From Phoronis australis (Eukaryota > Phoronida > Phoronidae): a stretch of DNA of 60,000 nucleotides. The stretch is from assembly GCA_002633005.1 (NCBI GenBank), contig NMRA01000272.1, positions 126,001 through 186,000 on the forward strand, in the 5' to 3' direction. The notes under the pieces were generated by a model. It worked only from the letters and a program-made list of their open reading frames with translations. It was not told where the DNA came from and did no database searches. The position numbers and the translations under genes were made by a program. Shown here piece after piece: positions 9,621-19,616 of this stretch (within the stretch, counting starts at the first letter, position 1; every line of letters starts with the position of its first letter).

Positions 9621-12429
9621 TACCTCGATGTGCTCACTCGACGGGCAGAGTAAAGTGCATCAAGTGTATCGAAGAGACATGAGAGGGCAGTTTAAGCACG
9701 TGCAAACTCACATTAAGTCTATGGCTAATGAAAATAACGAAATGGAGAAGAAAATAGAAATTCTTGAAAACCGTTTACAGACAGAAGTTGAGAAAGTGGT
9801 AAACCTGGAGACGCAACTTCGAGAACATGAAAACGCCTACGCGCAACAACATTCAGACGCAATGAAACAAATGAGTATGAAATATGACAGTACAGTGAGC
9901 GAAAACAACCAACTGAAATCGTTGAATTTATATTTAGAAAGCCGTCTTCAAGAACAAGAAAATTCATCACAAGAATATCAAGAGAAAGTCAATGAACTGG
10001 CCAAGGAGATCGAATTTGAAAGAAAAAAGACATTGTCTGGTCAATCTAAAATATTGAAAATCAATAGCAGATTGAGAAAATCGCAGATGGAAAATACGCG
10101 TTTGGATACGGAAATAAAACATTTAAAAGGAGAACTAGAGAGTACAAAATTACTAACAGTCGAAAGGGCCTATTTTGTTGAAAGTGCTAGAGAAACCGAG
10201 AGCTCTTTATTGAATGACATGGGGAAGCTTAAGCGTGATAGCGACCAATTGCAAAGCGAAATTGACAATTTGAAAAAAGAAAATGTTGTGCTTACTGCCA
10301 ATTCTGAAATATTATTGAGTCAGATCGAGAGATGGAAGTCTATGTATCACCAGGAATGTAATACAAGCGTGCGTCTTTCGGACCAGAGCTCTGGACTCCA
10401 ACACCGTTTAGAAGAGCAACGCATTTCTGCACAACGTGAGAAAGAACGCGAAGAGGAGATTATAGATGACCTGAAGGAGCGAATTTCCAGAATGAACCAC
10501 GAGTTAAAGACGTGTGAAGGAAAACTGGATAGTGTGGTACAGGAAAACACTAAATTAGTTAAGGTTAACGACGATCTGAGTCGAAAGAATGACGCTTTTA
10601 TCAAAGAGCACCAGTGTTTATCTCAAGAAAAGGATGATTTGGAACAAAAGCTGAAGGAAGTAGAAAATAAGCAATACGCAGAGAGCAGCAATTCTTTAGA
10701 CGAGGAACTCTCGAATACCCAAAACACCAATCTCGTTGGATATGACATTAGTGAGGAAAACGAGGAACAGCTTGCAAATAATGAAAATTCGCAAATGTAC
10801 GAATCAAGGCAGGCCGATGAGTTACGCATTGAGAACGACAACTTGAAGGAAAATATCTATCGCTACACCGAAACAGTTGCCACGTTAGAGAAAGAGTTGC
10901 AATCGTCTCAAACGCAAACCGAGGAACTGTATCAGAGGATTGACGAACTAACGCAAAAATGTTTGCAGCTTGAAGAACGGCTGAAAGACAAAAGCGACGC
11001 ACCAACCAACGAAAGTGTATCGAAGCGAAAGGAAGGAACAAATCAGACCACAAAAAACATGTCAAGCAAATTAAAAGAAAAAAGCAAGCAACTACAGCGG
11101 GAACAAGAACAGAAGAAAAAGCTCTCGGAGGAAAACCAAAAACTAGGTGCTGATAATGCAAAAATAAGAGTCCAAATGAAGCTTAGTGAAGAACGACACT
11201 CTAAACTTCAAGTTGAACTTCAACGGTTGCGAGGGGATATACAAAAGGAACAAAACGACAAGAGTTTGGTTATTCGAGAAAACATCGATCTGAAAAGTCA
11301 GTCCATCGAGCAACAAAACAAAATTGTTGAATTGAAAAACGTTTTACACGACTCAGAAATAACGCTACGGAAAACTGAATGCTTAGTGCAGGAAAAGTCA
11401 TCGAGAATTGAGGAATTACAAACTCTTCTGTCAGCCCCGCGCGAGCCAGAACATGGTTCTCAAGACTTACTAGAGCTAAAAAAGGAGCTTAATTCTGCAT
11501 GTGAAAACGCGAAGAACGTAGAACGCAATAAAAAGAAATTGGAGACTGAAAACAGGCAGTTGCGGTCTAAATTGTCTAAGGCTCAAAATGATTTGAAGAG
11601 CTCCGAAGAACGATGTAGAGAACTCAAACAAAAATTTGACAACGCTTCACAATCCTTGCGCGTTCAGAAAGAGCGGGTTCATAAACTTATGTCAGAAACC
11701 AACAAACACAAACCTGAGAGTCACGTCGACAGCGAGGAGCCAGTGACCGGAAGTAAGAAGCGAGTGGGTCGAACGCGCGATGATGCTGCAACAATATCGA
11801 CTCTAAAGGAAACGATTAACGAGTTAGAAAACAATGTTAAGTCACTAAAAATGGAAAAGCAAAGCACCTCAAACACAATTCAAAGGTTGGAAAAAGAACT
11901 TGTGACGTCAAGGAGGAATAAAAGTCAAGCTTTGGAACAGGTGAAAGAATTGCAAAGCAAATGTGATAAGCTTGCAAAAGTTGCTAAAGAACGAGAAACA
12001 CAGTTACGCCAGCAGAGCAGTAGCAACGAACAGAGTAAGCAAAAACTAGAACAGCTAGAAACTCTTCAAAAAGAAGTTAGAGAAGAAATGGAACAACAAA
12101 GGAAGCAACACGAAGAAGAGACAGAGATACTGAAAAGTGAAGTAGAAGCAGCCGAAACTAAGGCATTGCAGTTCGCGGGGAAGTTTAAGCAAGCACAAGA
12201 AAAACTGAAGCAAATATCCGGACAAATAGAGAACGGAAAAGCTCTGTACAAAAAATCTAAAGAAACAATAGGCCAGCTTAACAATGAGAGAAATCAATTA
12301 ATGGGAACAATAAAACAATTGGAAAGCGTTGCTGAGAGTGAAAATGACGCAAATGCTCCAGTTCCACTTGCGAATAAGGTGAAACAGATTCTTGCTTTGC
12401 AATTGATTAAAAAAGACGCTGTCGGATGA
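9541..12429 (+). CDS. Long coiled-coil protein, single coding exon, unknown family
   Basis: The product is 962 residues. From about residue 55 to 935 it is almost continuous heptad-like sequence rich in E, K, Q, L, N and S, so it should form a long parallel coiled coil. Breaks are an acidic, Ser/Asn-rich linker near 380-420, a basic stretch near 495-525, and a charged linker near 715-745 with KKRVGR, a possible nuclear signal. There is no signal peptide or membrane segment, and no recognised GRIP, motor or kinase domain. The C-terminal 30 residues leave the heptad pattern. Such proteins serve as tethers or scaffolds at Golgi, centrosome, cilium or cytoskeleton; which applies here cannot be told. 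The start is uncertain: an ATG 4 nt upstream is in another frame, and internal ATGs at codons 9, 29 and 46 are alternatives. Composition alone makes database matches to other coiled coils unreliable. Confidence 0.88.
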   Translation: MKNKPVKQMETRLKKNIVLPELHANGNTSMCSLDGQSKVHQVYRRDMRGQFKHVQTHIKSMANENNEMEKKIEILENRLQTEVEKVVNLETQLREHENAYAQQHSDAMKQMSMKYDSTVSENNQLKSLNLYLESRLQEQENSSQEYQEKVNELAKEIEFERKKTLSGQSKILKINSRLRKSQMENTRLDTEIKHLKGELESTKLLTVERAYFVESARETESSLLNDMGKLKRDSDQLQSEIDNLKKENVVLTANSEILLSQIERWKSMYHQECNTSVRLSDQSSGLQHRLEEQRISAQREKEREEEIIDDLKERISRMNHELKTCEGKLDSVVQENTKLVKVNDDLSRKNDAFIKEHQCLSQEKDDLEQKLKEVENKQYAESSNSLDEELSNTQNTNLVGYDISEENEEQLANNENSQMYESRQADELRIENDNLKENIYRYTETVATLEKELQSSQTQTEELYQRIDELTQKCLQLEERLKDKSDAPTNESVSKRKEGTNQTTKNMSSKLKEKSKQLQREQEQKKKLSEENQKLGADNAKIRVQMKLSEERHSKLQVELQRLRGDIQKEQNDKSLVIRENIDLKSQSIEQQNKIVELKNVLHDSEITLRKTECLVQEKSSRIEELQTLLSAPREPEHGSQDLLELKKELNSACENAKNVERNKKKLETENRQLRSKLSKAQNDLKSSEERCRELKQKFDNASQSLRVQKERVHKLMSETNKHKPESHVDSEEPVTGSKKRVGRTRDDAATISTLKETINELENNVKSLKMEKQSTSNTIQRLEKELVTSRRNKSQALEQVKELQSKCDKLAKVAKERETQLRQQSSSNEQSKQKLEQLETLQKEVREEMEQQRKQHEEETEILKSEVEAAETKALQFAGKFKQAQEKLKQISGQIENGKALYKKSKETIGQLNNERNQLMGTIKQLESVAESENDANAPVPLANKVKQILALQLIKKDAVG

Positions 12430-12432
12430 ACA

Positions 12433-12868
12433 ACTCTTAAATCACTTGACTTCGTACACTGAAAGATTTTGCTTCCCTAAATTTAAGGACCAAGATTGCG
12501 CAATTGCGTAATTTTATAACAGGTGTAATACAATGGCGTCTAATATTATTGAAATGCCTTTCTCTAAAACAGTGAAAACTATTCCTTTTTCAGAAAAATA
12601 TTGGTGCTCCAAATGCAAGAAGTCATCCCAAATTAAAGAATCTTTACCGTACCACTCTTAAATCCCTTGACTTCGTACACTGAAAGATTTTGCTTCGGAA
12701 ATTTAATGACCATAATTGCGTAATTGTGTAATTTTGTAACAGGTGTCATACATTGGCGTCTAATATTATTGAAATGCCTTTCTCTAAAACAGTGAAACTG
12801 TACCTTTTTTCAAGAAAATATCGGTGCTTCAAGTGCAAGAAGTCAGCTTAAATTAATAAATATTTACC
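12433..12868 (+). repeat. Tandem duplication, 221-bp unit, two copies
   Basis: Copy 1 is about 12433-12653 and copy 2 about 12654-12868. Both contain CTTCGTACACTGAAAGATTT and CTAATATTATTGAAATGCCT at the same spacing. The copies differ by scattered substitutions and a few small indels. Copy 1 starts 4 bp after the stop codon of the coiled-coil gene, so the repeat probably makes up its 3' UTR. Confidence 0.9.
12855..12860 (+). terminator. Candidate poly(A) signal AATAAA of the coiled-coil gene
   Basis: AATAAA lies near the end of the second 221-bp repeat, about 425 bp after the stop codon. The matching site in copy 1 reads AATTAAAG, so only copy 2 carries the canonical hexamer. Confidence 0.45.
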
Positions 12869-14559
12869 CTAATTAGAGATTAGAGATTTTGATTTTATTC
12901 ATATTTGCAACACATTGTACGAAAGTAAGATCCTTGTGTTGTGGACACAAAAAACAACCACTTTAAAACGTTTATCGATGAACGATGGTATTGTTGCTCT
13001 GGAGACCGCATCGGCTAGTGGTAAAAGAAAAAAACAGAACCAGACGAAATCAATAGAGTCTAGAACATTTACCCAGGGCATGGCATAGCATAGAAAGTGT
13101 CATTCTAATTCAGCATCGACACCTTTTCCCTATATAATAAGCTAAGATCCCGCAAAAATGTCCCCATTTGTGAAATAATGGGGTTCTTATTTTCGTTCAA
13201 ATGTTTCAGAAATGGAGAATCGTGCAGTCGTCTCAGGTTTATGACATGGATTTCGTCAAAATCCCGAGACTTTCGCTGAAACCAAGGCCCAGGACTTTAG
13301 GCCTACTAGTTAAACAAGTTTAAAATGATCTGCCACTTTTCTATAGCACACACTGTTTTGTAACGCTTACGGCAAACTTATTACTCAGATGCTTCGCATA
13401 CAGGCCAATGAACTTATGTCTTATATAAGGCGTATTACACGATAAACAGTATTTCTGTGGAATGAAATTCTCCTAGCGTGCCTTTGTACAATAAAAACTC
13501 ACGATTACACATAAATCATGGCAAATGAATTGAAGCAACACAGGCAAGCTTAAACAAAATCATGTCAATAATTGTATGATAGGTCATTTGTCAATACGTT
13601 TCTTAGACATCATTTATTAATTAACTGGCATATTTTTCTATCTCACAACTGGATATTTGATAACTGGTTATTTCAGTAATCACTGATCCAGTGACTTTGT
13701 AGACGACCAGGTCTCTATATAAAACTAGATGGACATTTTAAACAGTAAATACTTTCATCATATTTGTCATTAAATATCTATTTTCTTACCATCAGTGCAG
13801 TTTGTTTTTTGTTGCAAATACTACTATACTTGATACAGAATGAACTCATCAATTTATTCTCTTTCTGAGCAGTTGCCTAAGCGCACGAACGATAGCGAAT
13901 ACTTGGAACGCAGCAAGAGAAAATATATACCATTATTTTTTAGTAAACTGCGATGATTATATGTTTGTATCAAGTATAATTATCATTTTAAGAGGCTGTC
14001 ATAGTAACTCATGCTGCTACGGTTTTTATTACGTAACAGATAATTAATGACGCCACTCTCTAAGAGCATGTTATGCCTGTCAGTTTAACTGATTTTAAAT
14101 AAAATGAAATATTTCTTCAATAACACACTGTTGCTCCACTTAGTTATATGGAAATGGTTTTTGCCAAGCGGTCAGTTTTCATTCAAATGTTGGAATCATT
14201 TGAATGCCTGAATTGACATGGTTTCCTGACCACAGGTTCACTTTTAATTACAATATGAAGTTGAAATAGTGTTTTTCTCACCAATTATCAGCAAAACGAC
14301 AGTTATACTACATATTCGCACCAAATGCGCATTTAGAAGTCCCTTGTCCAGACATGGCCTAAAAAAGATTGGTGTTTTTGCTGTTTTGAGTCCAGAGGTT
14401 CTCGATACAAGGAGTATATCTGACGTGTGGCTCAGATGAGTGATATTTTCACGACAATTTTCCGTCTGTCTTTTTAACATAGTTCCTTGTAAAAGGGTTC
14501 ATTTTGGGAGTTCGAAGCTCTACAAAAGGTCCTCTTTCCAGCTACAGACCTACAGAATT

Positions 14560-14770
14560 CCAACGAAAGGGTTTATGGAGTTAGCTTCAGTAAAACGGTG
14601 GTGCTTAAGAAACAAAAGCCATCGAAAGGGCAACTTTTTCATGGAAGCTCTCTGGAAACGGATCCCTGCCCCTTAACGAGTGGATATCCTAATGTCCCAC
14701 CTGCATCCCATCAAAAATGTAGCCGAGTTCTCCCTCGAAGTTTTTAGGGCTGCCACAAGAGTCGCCGCCA
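14560..14770. repeat. Dispersed repeat, family 3, copy 1
   Basis: It shares an ordered set of words with 18730-18870 and 26030-26185: a GGTGCTT-type start, a CTCTCT segment, and CCCRTCAAAAATG/CAGTCAAAATG near the end, followed by GTAG or GAGT. All copies are diverged. No coding capacity is evident. Confidence 0.4.
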
Positions 14771-14921
14771 CTCGTGATGTCACAGGACCACCAGTACACA
14801 TACTAATTCAAATTGCTTACCACTTAAAAATTTACTAACAAAGAATCGTCTCATCACTCCTATGTTAATTGCAGTAAATTACTAATATTATATTTTCATG
14901 TAAATGTATGGTTTCAATACA

Positions 14922-15750
14922 CAGGGTGTCCCAAAAATATATTCGCTCTTCAAACGACACTGGGTACGTTGTTTACAGACTGATTACTGATATGAAGCTG
15001 TTGTTTTCACCCTCATGAAATTGGAAACAAAATATTCCTTAACGTAATAGGATTGCATTTCCGTTGCCAGCAAGAACACTGACACCACCAGCGACTCAAG
15101 AAAACGTTTCAGATTTTATTGAGGTTGACCAACTCTAAATTGCGAATTTGAAAGTGGTGCACGTACGAATTGTCTGTGTTCTTCTAGGTAGCCTAACGGA
15201 AAAGGAATCCCATCCAAAAGGAATATTACGAGACCGATTTTATGAAAGTAAAAGGCCATATTCGACTTTGTTTGTTTAGGCAGCTTTAAATTCATCAAAT
15301 GAAATTAATCCTAAAACAAAATAGCCTCAATTGCATTGCTAGTTTCAAACTTGGGAAAATTTAGCTAGTTGTCTTTGCACTTCTTTAATGTTTTTGAATT
15401 TACGGTAGCATTCAGCGATAAATTTTCGAACGTCAAAACGGAGTCTCCTTGCCATTTTCGTTCGAATTCTATGACATAAGCCTCGCGACAGCTCACGGGC
15501 CTACTTTCACAGCAGGCCCAAGCACAGAGTCTGGTCCACAGGAATTGAATTTGATCGCCCGGTGTTATACTAAATTGTGAGTACTGCTGGGTTTCCAAAA
15601 AATGTACGATGAGCTCATTTTGGTTTATAGACTTAATTCCTTTTTGATCACTTTTAGGAATTTAAACCAGTAGGCTAGCCTAGTTCCAATGCCAATAATC
15701 AAAGCAATTATTGCCAGTTTAAGTTTTGAGTGCATTTTTGGAACACCCTG
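14922..15750. mobile_element. Non-autonomous DNA element with CAGGGTGTCC termini
   Basis: The left end is CAGGGTGTCCCAAAAATATA. The reverse complement of the right end is CAGGGTGTTCCAAAAATGCA, so the termini match for about 20 bp with few differences. The 829-bp interior has no transposase-length frame. A related internal fragment is at 36245-36455. No clear target duplication was seen; only a CA dinucleotide flanks both sides. Terminal CAGGGTG sequences occur in several cut-and-paste superfamilies, so the superfamily is left open. Confidence 0.55.
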
Positions 15751-15789
15751 CAGTTTCTGAACAACATTTCAACCATTACTTTTTCTATT

Positions 15790-16450
15790 AGGCCAAAAAC
15801 ATAGCTGATTCTAGTCTGTACCCCAACCCATTTTGAGACCTGGGCGCTTACTGACTAAAAAGCACGCCCTAGCGCATCAAGTCACCCAGGATCTTTTATA
15901 TTGACAAACTGCACAAAAACAAACAACGTTTGATTTTTTCCACTTATCGTTGCGATTTAGATATCAAATTTATTAACTGGAGGCGATATCAGGATTTCCA
16001 AGGAACTGGTAGTTCGTTATTACATGTGACCAGGCTCTGCAAGTTGTCACGTGTGTCCTTTTATGTACCAAGTATAGCCTACGGAGTAACGAACTGGTAG
16101 TTCCGTGGAAACACAGAAATAGCTTCTCCTCTGAATAAGAAACAAGTTGTTACGTATTATATCTATAGGAGTAAGTGATGGGAGGGAGGCTAGGTTTATG
16201 GCTGCCCTTAAATCTTTCCAAGCACAACTCAATGCAATTTTTCTAAATCAAAGTTATTTCTCTGGTTAGACCAAACAAAAACACAACTCATTCTGCCCTC
16301 TTCCTCAGCTCATTTTGAGACCTGTGCTCACCGACTAAAAATAATAATAATAATAATAGGGAAAAAACACTCGTCTGCATCAATTTCAACCAAGTCTCGT
16401 ATTTTTGTTGAAAAGCTGCACAAAGGCGAGTAATTAGATTTGCCAAGCGT
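15790..16450. repeat. Diverged local duplication
   Basis: About 15790-15957 and 16266-16450 are related and about 476 bp apart. Both contain CATTTTGAGACCTG followed by a GACTAAAAA segment and, further on, GCTGCACAAA/ACTGCACAAA. A weaker third trace lies near 16783. The right copy has gained a short AAT microsatellite (about 16340-16358). Confidence 0.5.
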
Positions 16451-18729
16451 TGAGCAAAAAGAAAAACAAACAAAACAAACAAATACCGCATCATTTTGCT
16501 GGTCTAGGGTGGATTCTCTTTTTTGAAAAAGTGAGCAGCTAAAAAAAGTACCGCATCACTGACTCAATTTTCAAAAAATACACGGAGACTAATACCAACT
16601 ATTCTTTTTTGGTCTTGAACAAGTGGGTTTATGAAATGGACATACATGAAAGAGACGAACTAAGCCTCGCTTCCTTCACGATGACGGGAAATTATAATTT
16701 GACTTTCTAAATGTTGGGAGATCGCTCTCACATTTATCCAAGATCTTATTCACTCCTTTGCATGCAGTCAATACTCATTTGAGACCGAGCTCAGCAGTCG
16801 TCTGTGCAGCTTGTTTGCTAGCGTTGCCAGAATTTGAAACTTCAGTTGTTCTACACGGCCTCCTCTGAAAATTTGTTACCATCATAGCCATCAGTATCAG
16901 AAGTATTGGTGGACCTAAAGACTGGCAAAATTGTTGTCTTAGTTGATTTCATGGGTTATTGTAATGAACAAGTTGTTTGGAATGAATTAATTGGGATATT
17001 ATAACCACGTGTTTAATTAAATGACCAAGGCGAAAATGAATGTTGGGGGTATTCAATTCCATAATTTTGGCCTCGCTTCTTCAGTTTGCACTGGTAACTG
17101 TGTAAAACAAACACATTTTTATTATTTCTAGTGGATTTAATGGGAAATTCTGGGCTCAAATAGTGATCTTATAGAAATTACCAGTCGTGCTGAAGCGACC
17201 CCACTAGCTCACCGCAATAGCAGCCAAACGCTGTGTCGCGGCATACATCTCTAGGCTAGAAATCTATCATGATCGCGGCGATAAGCTCCACTGGAATCCC
17301 ACGCGTTACATTGCATTTACCGTATGTACACCCATGCCGATCATGATTTCAGCGAATGTCTCTCAGACATCGGTTTCGAATGGCGATTTGTAAGAAAATA
17401 CACAGTGAATTTTGTTGTTGTGTAGCTGTGGTCAAAGCTGTTAACTACAATAAGTCTATCCCCATCCAATCATAGTAATCCCAAAATGCGATTTCGGCAG
17501 TTAGACCGATGATGCTCTTTAAAACAAGTTAGTGTCAGTTTTGGAGGTATTTAAACGTGATATCAAAATTAGGGTTTCACAATTTTGAGGTTTTTCCGAA
17601 ACAACAATTATTAATGGTCTATTTCAGTTTGTTGATTGTTTGCACCGGTTAACCTGACCGAACGGGAATCATGCAGGGGTATTGAGCACCAAGTGTGGTT
17701 CCACTATAATTAAAAACGCCTCTCTCTACAAACTAGATATATAGCATTAGTGTTGTCACAATATACAATGCAATTTTCCATCTATTTTGTATTTCATACC
17801 CTGGCATAGAGTTGGAAGCTCTAAAGCATTTATCGACAAGCCTGACACTGGACAGTCGCGACGCCCTGTATCAAATGGGTCACTAGGAGTGCCGTAGATG
17901 TCGCTGCCCGCTTTGTGCCCGTCAGTCTCCGTCTGCATTATTCGTATTGTTCAAGAAACTATAATCTCAGTTGAGGTCGACTTGTTCGCCTGTGCGAGTG
18001 AAGGAGTAAAATGGCAATGGGCGAAGGATTTACGAGGCGGTGAGCTATTTGAGTTTTGTGTGCTGGCTTGGTCTGTTTGATTTCCGTAAATCTAGTTTAG
18101 ACACAGGTGTGGTTCATGCTGCATGAGATCAACATCTTGTTGAACAGTAACAGTGTCCGTGACCGTGGTTCGTATGCCTTCGGCTTCATGGTTCATGTTG
18201 GAACTACGTTACGGTCCGGTTGTACACCCAGATCGTTTGTGGGACGATTGGGCTTTGACGATTAACACAGTACTGTTGATACTCTGAGATTTGTGGCTTA
18301 CCCTCACTGCAGACTAACAGACACATGATGAACGGCACTTGAATAACGGTAGTCAGTTGTTCATCTGCCCACCACACGGTCAGGTCACCTGTCTTTGATC
18401 TAAAACTTTGTTGAAATGGTATGGGTGTAGTTTTAACCCTGGTGTGGTCTGGGGGAGTACTGGTGATCAAAGCCTACTTGTCTTACGTCTATGTACTATC
18501 TTACCCGATCTTGCACTTTTGCCAAGATTATTTCAGCGACAACTTAAGATATTGAAGGCCTTTGCAGGGGCAGTCCCATGATAAAACTGATGTGACATTA
18601 AAGTTAGTGAGTTTTTCTCGTCCAGATTCCTCATGAAAAGTTGTCTTTCCTGACTGGATTGCCTCTCATATGAAAGGCTGCCTTTTCCCAGTTTATTAAA
18701 TACAAAGGAGTCATTTTGGGATTTCACAA

Positions 18730-18870
18730 AGGGAGTGAGTTTTCCGAGACAAATCTATGAAGGAGTGACGCTTATCGTAGTACGCCCATTTTTATGTCTG
18801 CTCTCTAAAAGGGTGGATATTGTAATTTTCCAGCTGCGCATCCCCGTCAAAAATGAGTACTTACAGGTAA
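18730..18870. repeat. Dispersed repeat, family 3, copy 2
   Basis: It shares TAATTTTCCAGCTGC with 26145-26160, and a CCCGTCAAAAATG segment that corresponds to CCCATCAAAAATG near 14707. Copies are short and diverged. Confidence 0.4.
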
Positions 18871-19513
18871 AAATATCATGTCAGTTGTGAATCCAAGATT
18901 TGAAATGAGTTGTCCAAATATTTTGTGAATAGCTGGTACTGTTATCCATGGCTCAGGTAAAGGGACTGTTTTTGTGGGTGGGTGCTTTGATTGGTCATTG
19001 AGTACCCACATGAACCTACGTGTGCATGTCCAATGGGTGAACAACGACAACAGCAACTTAAGTGCGCACCTTCCAATTTATTCAATGAAAACTTCCTAAA
19101 AAGTACTATTGTCTTTGTGAACGATTGCCTCACAACAATTTTAGCTCCCAATGTATGCCTTACTAGAGCAGAAAATAGCCACTTTTTCTGAAGGAGTTGT
19201 GAAATGGTTCTTTTGGCTGATGCGCATTTTAATATTATTGATCTTATGTGCAAAAAATCATGGTCAATCCATTTAGGTGAGTATTGTAGGCAGTGTTTAT
19301 AGTAACTTTGTGGAAAATAACTGGACCGTTTCGTTTTGATTGGTAAGAGAATTTGAATTTTATTTTATAGTGCTTTTGTTTTTCTCATTTTTGTCTTTTG
19401 TTTCAGTTTTCTCCCTAGTTCTTTTCTACTTGGCTTACGATTTTGCGAGAGTGTACTACAAAGTGTGTTTTATGGGAACTTACTTTGCTTCTTATATTCC
19501 AGGTGCACACAAA

Positions 19514-19528
19514 ATGTTTGTAATGTGA
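19514..19528 (+). promoter_or_regulatory. Possible 4-codon upstream ORF before FRAS1
   Basis: ATG at 19514 reads MFVM then stop, 25 bp upstream of the FRAS1 start. A possible 3' splice site (TTATATTCCAG, ending 19502) suggests that a non-coding leader exon begins at 19503, in which case this uORF would be in the mRNA. Confidence 0.25.
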
Positions 19529-19552
19529 TTTCCTGAAAGAGACAATTCCACC

Positions 19553-19616
19553 ATGAGGTCATTATCCATATTCACTTTCTGCTTTCTTCTCAGTGTCAAT
19601 GCCAAGAAGAAGGAAG
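19553..19616 (+). CDS. FRAS1: FRAS1 exon 1: start and signal peptide
   Basis: CCACC precedes the ATG, a strong Kozak context. It encodes a hydrophobic leader (MRSLSIFTFCFLLSVNA) followed by KKKE, with likely cleavage after the alanine. The exon ends in phase 1 at a GTAATT donor. Confidence 0.85.

Larger units (their letters stand above)
12871..19502. other. Intergenic region rich in old repeats
   Basis: No coding exon was recognised. It contains family 3 copies (about 14560-14770 and 18730-18870), a terminal-inverted-repeat element (14922-15750), a diverged local duplication (15790-15957 and 16266-16450) and a small inverted repeat near 16000-16105. The right end should contain the FRAS1 promoter or a non-coding first exon. 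Confidence 0.5.

Noticed and set aside
10347-12297. Several minus-strand frames opposite the coiled-coil gene
   Set aside because: They are shadows of the E/K-rich coding strand, reading as S/F/L-rich peptides.
19340-19528. Hydrophobic 62-codon frame just before FRAS1
   Set aside because: The T-rich sequence gives hydrophobic residues by composition; the true start with Kozak context and signal peptide is at 19553.
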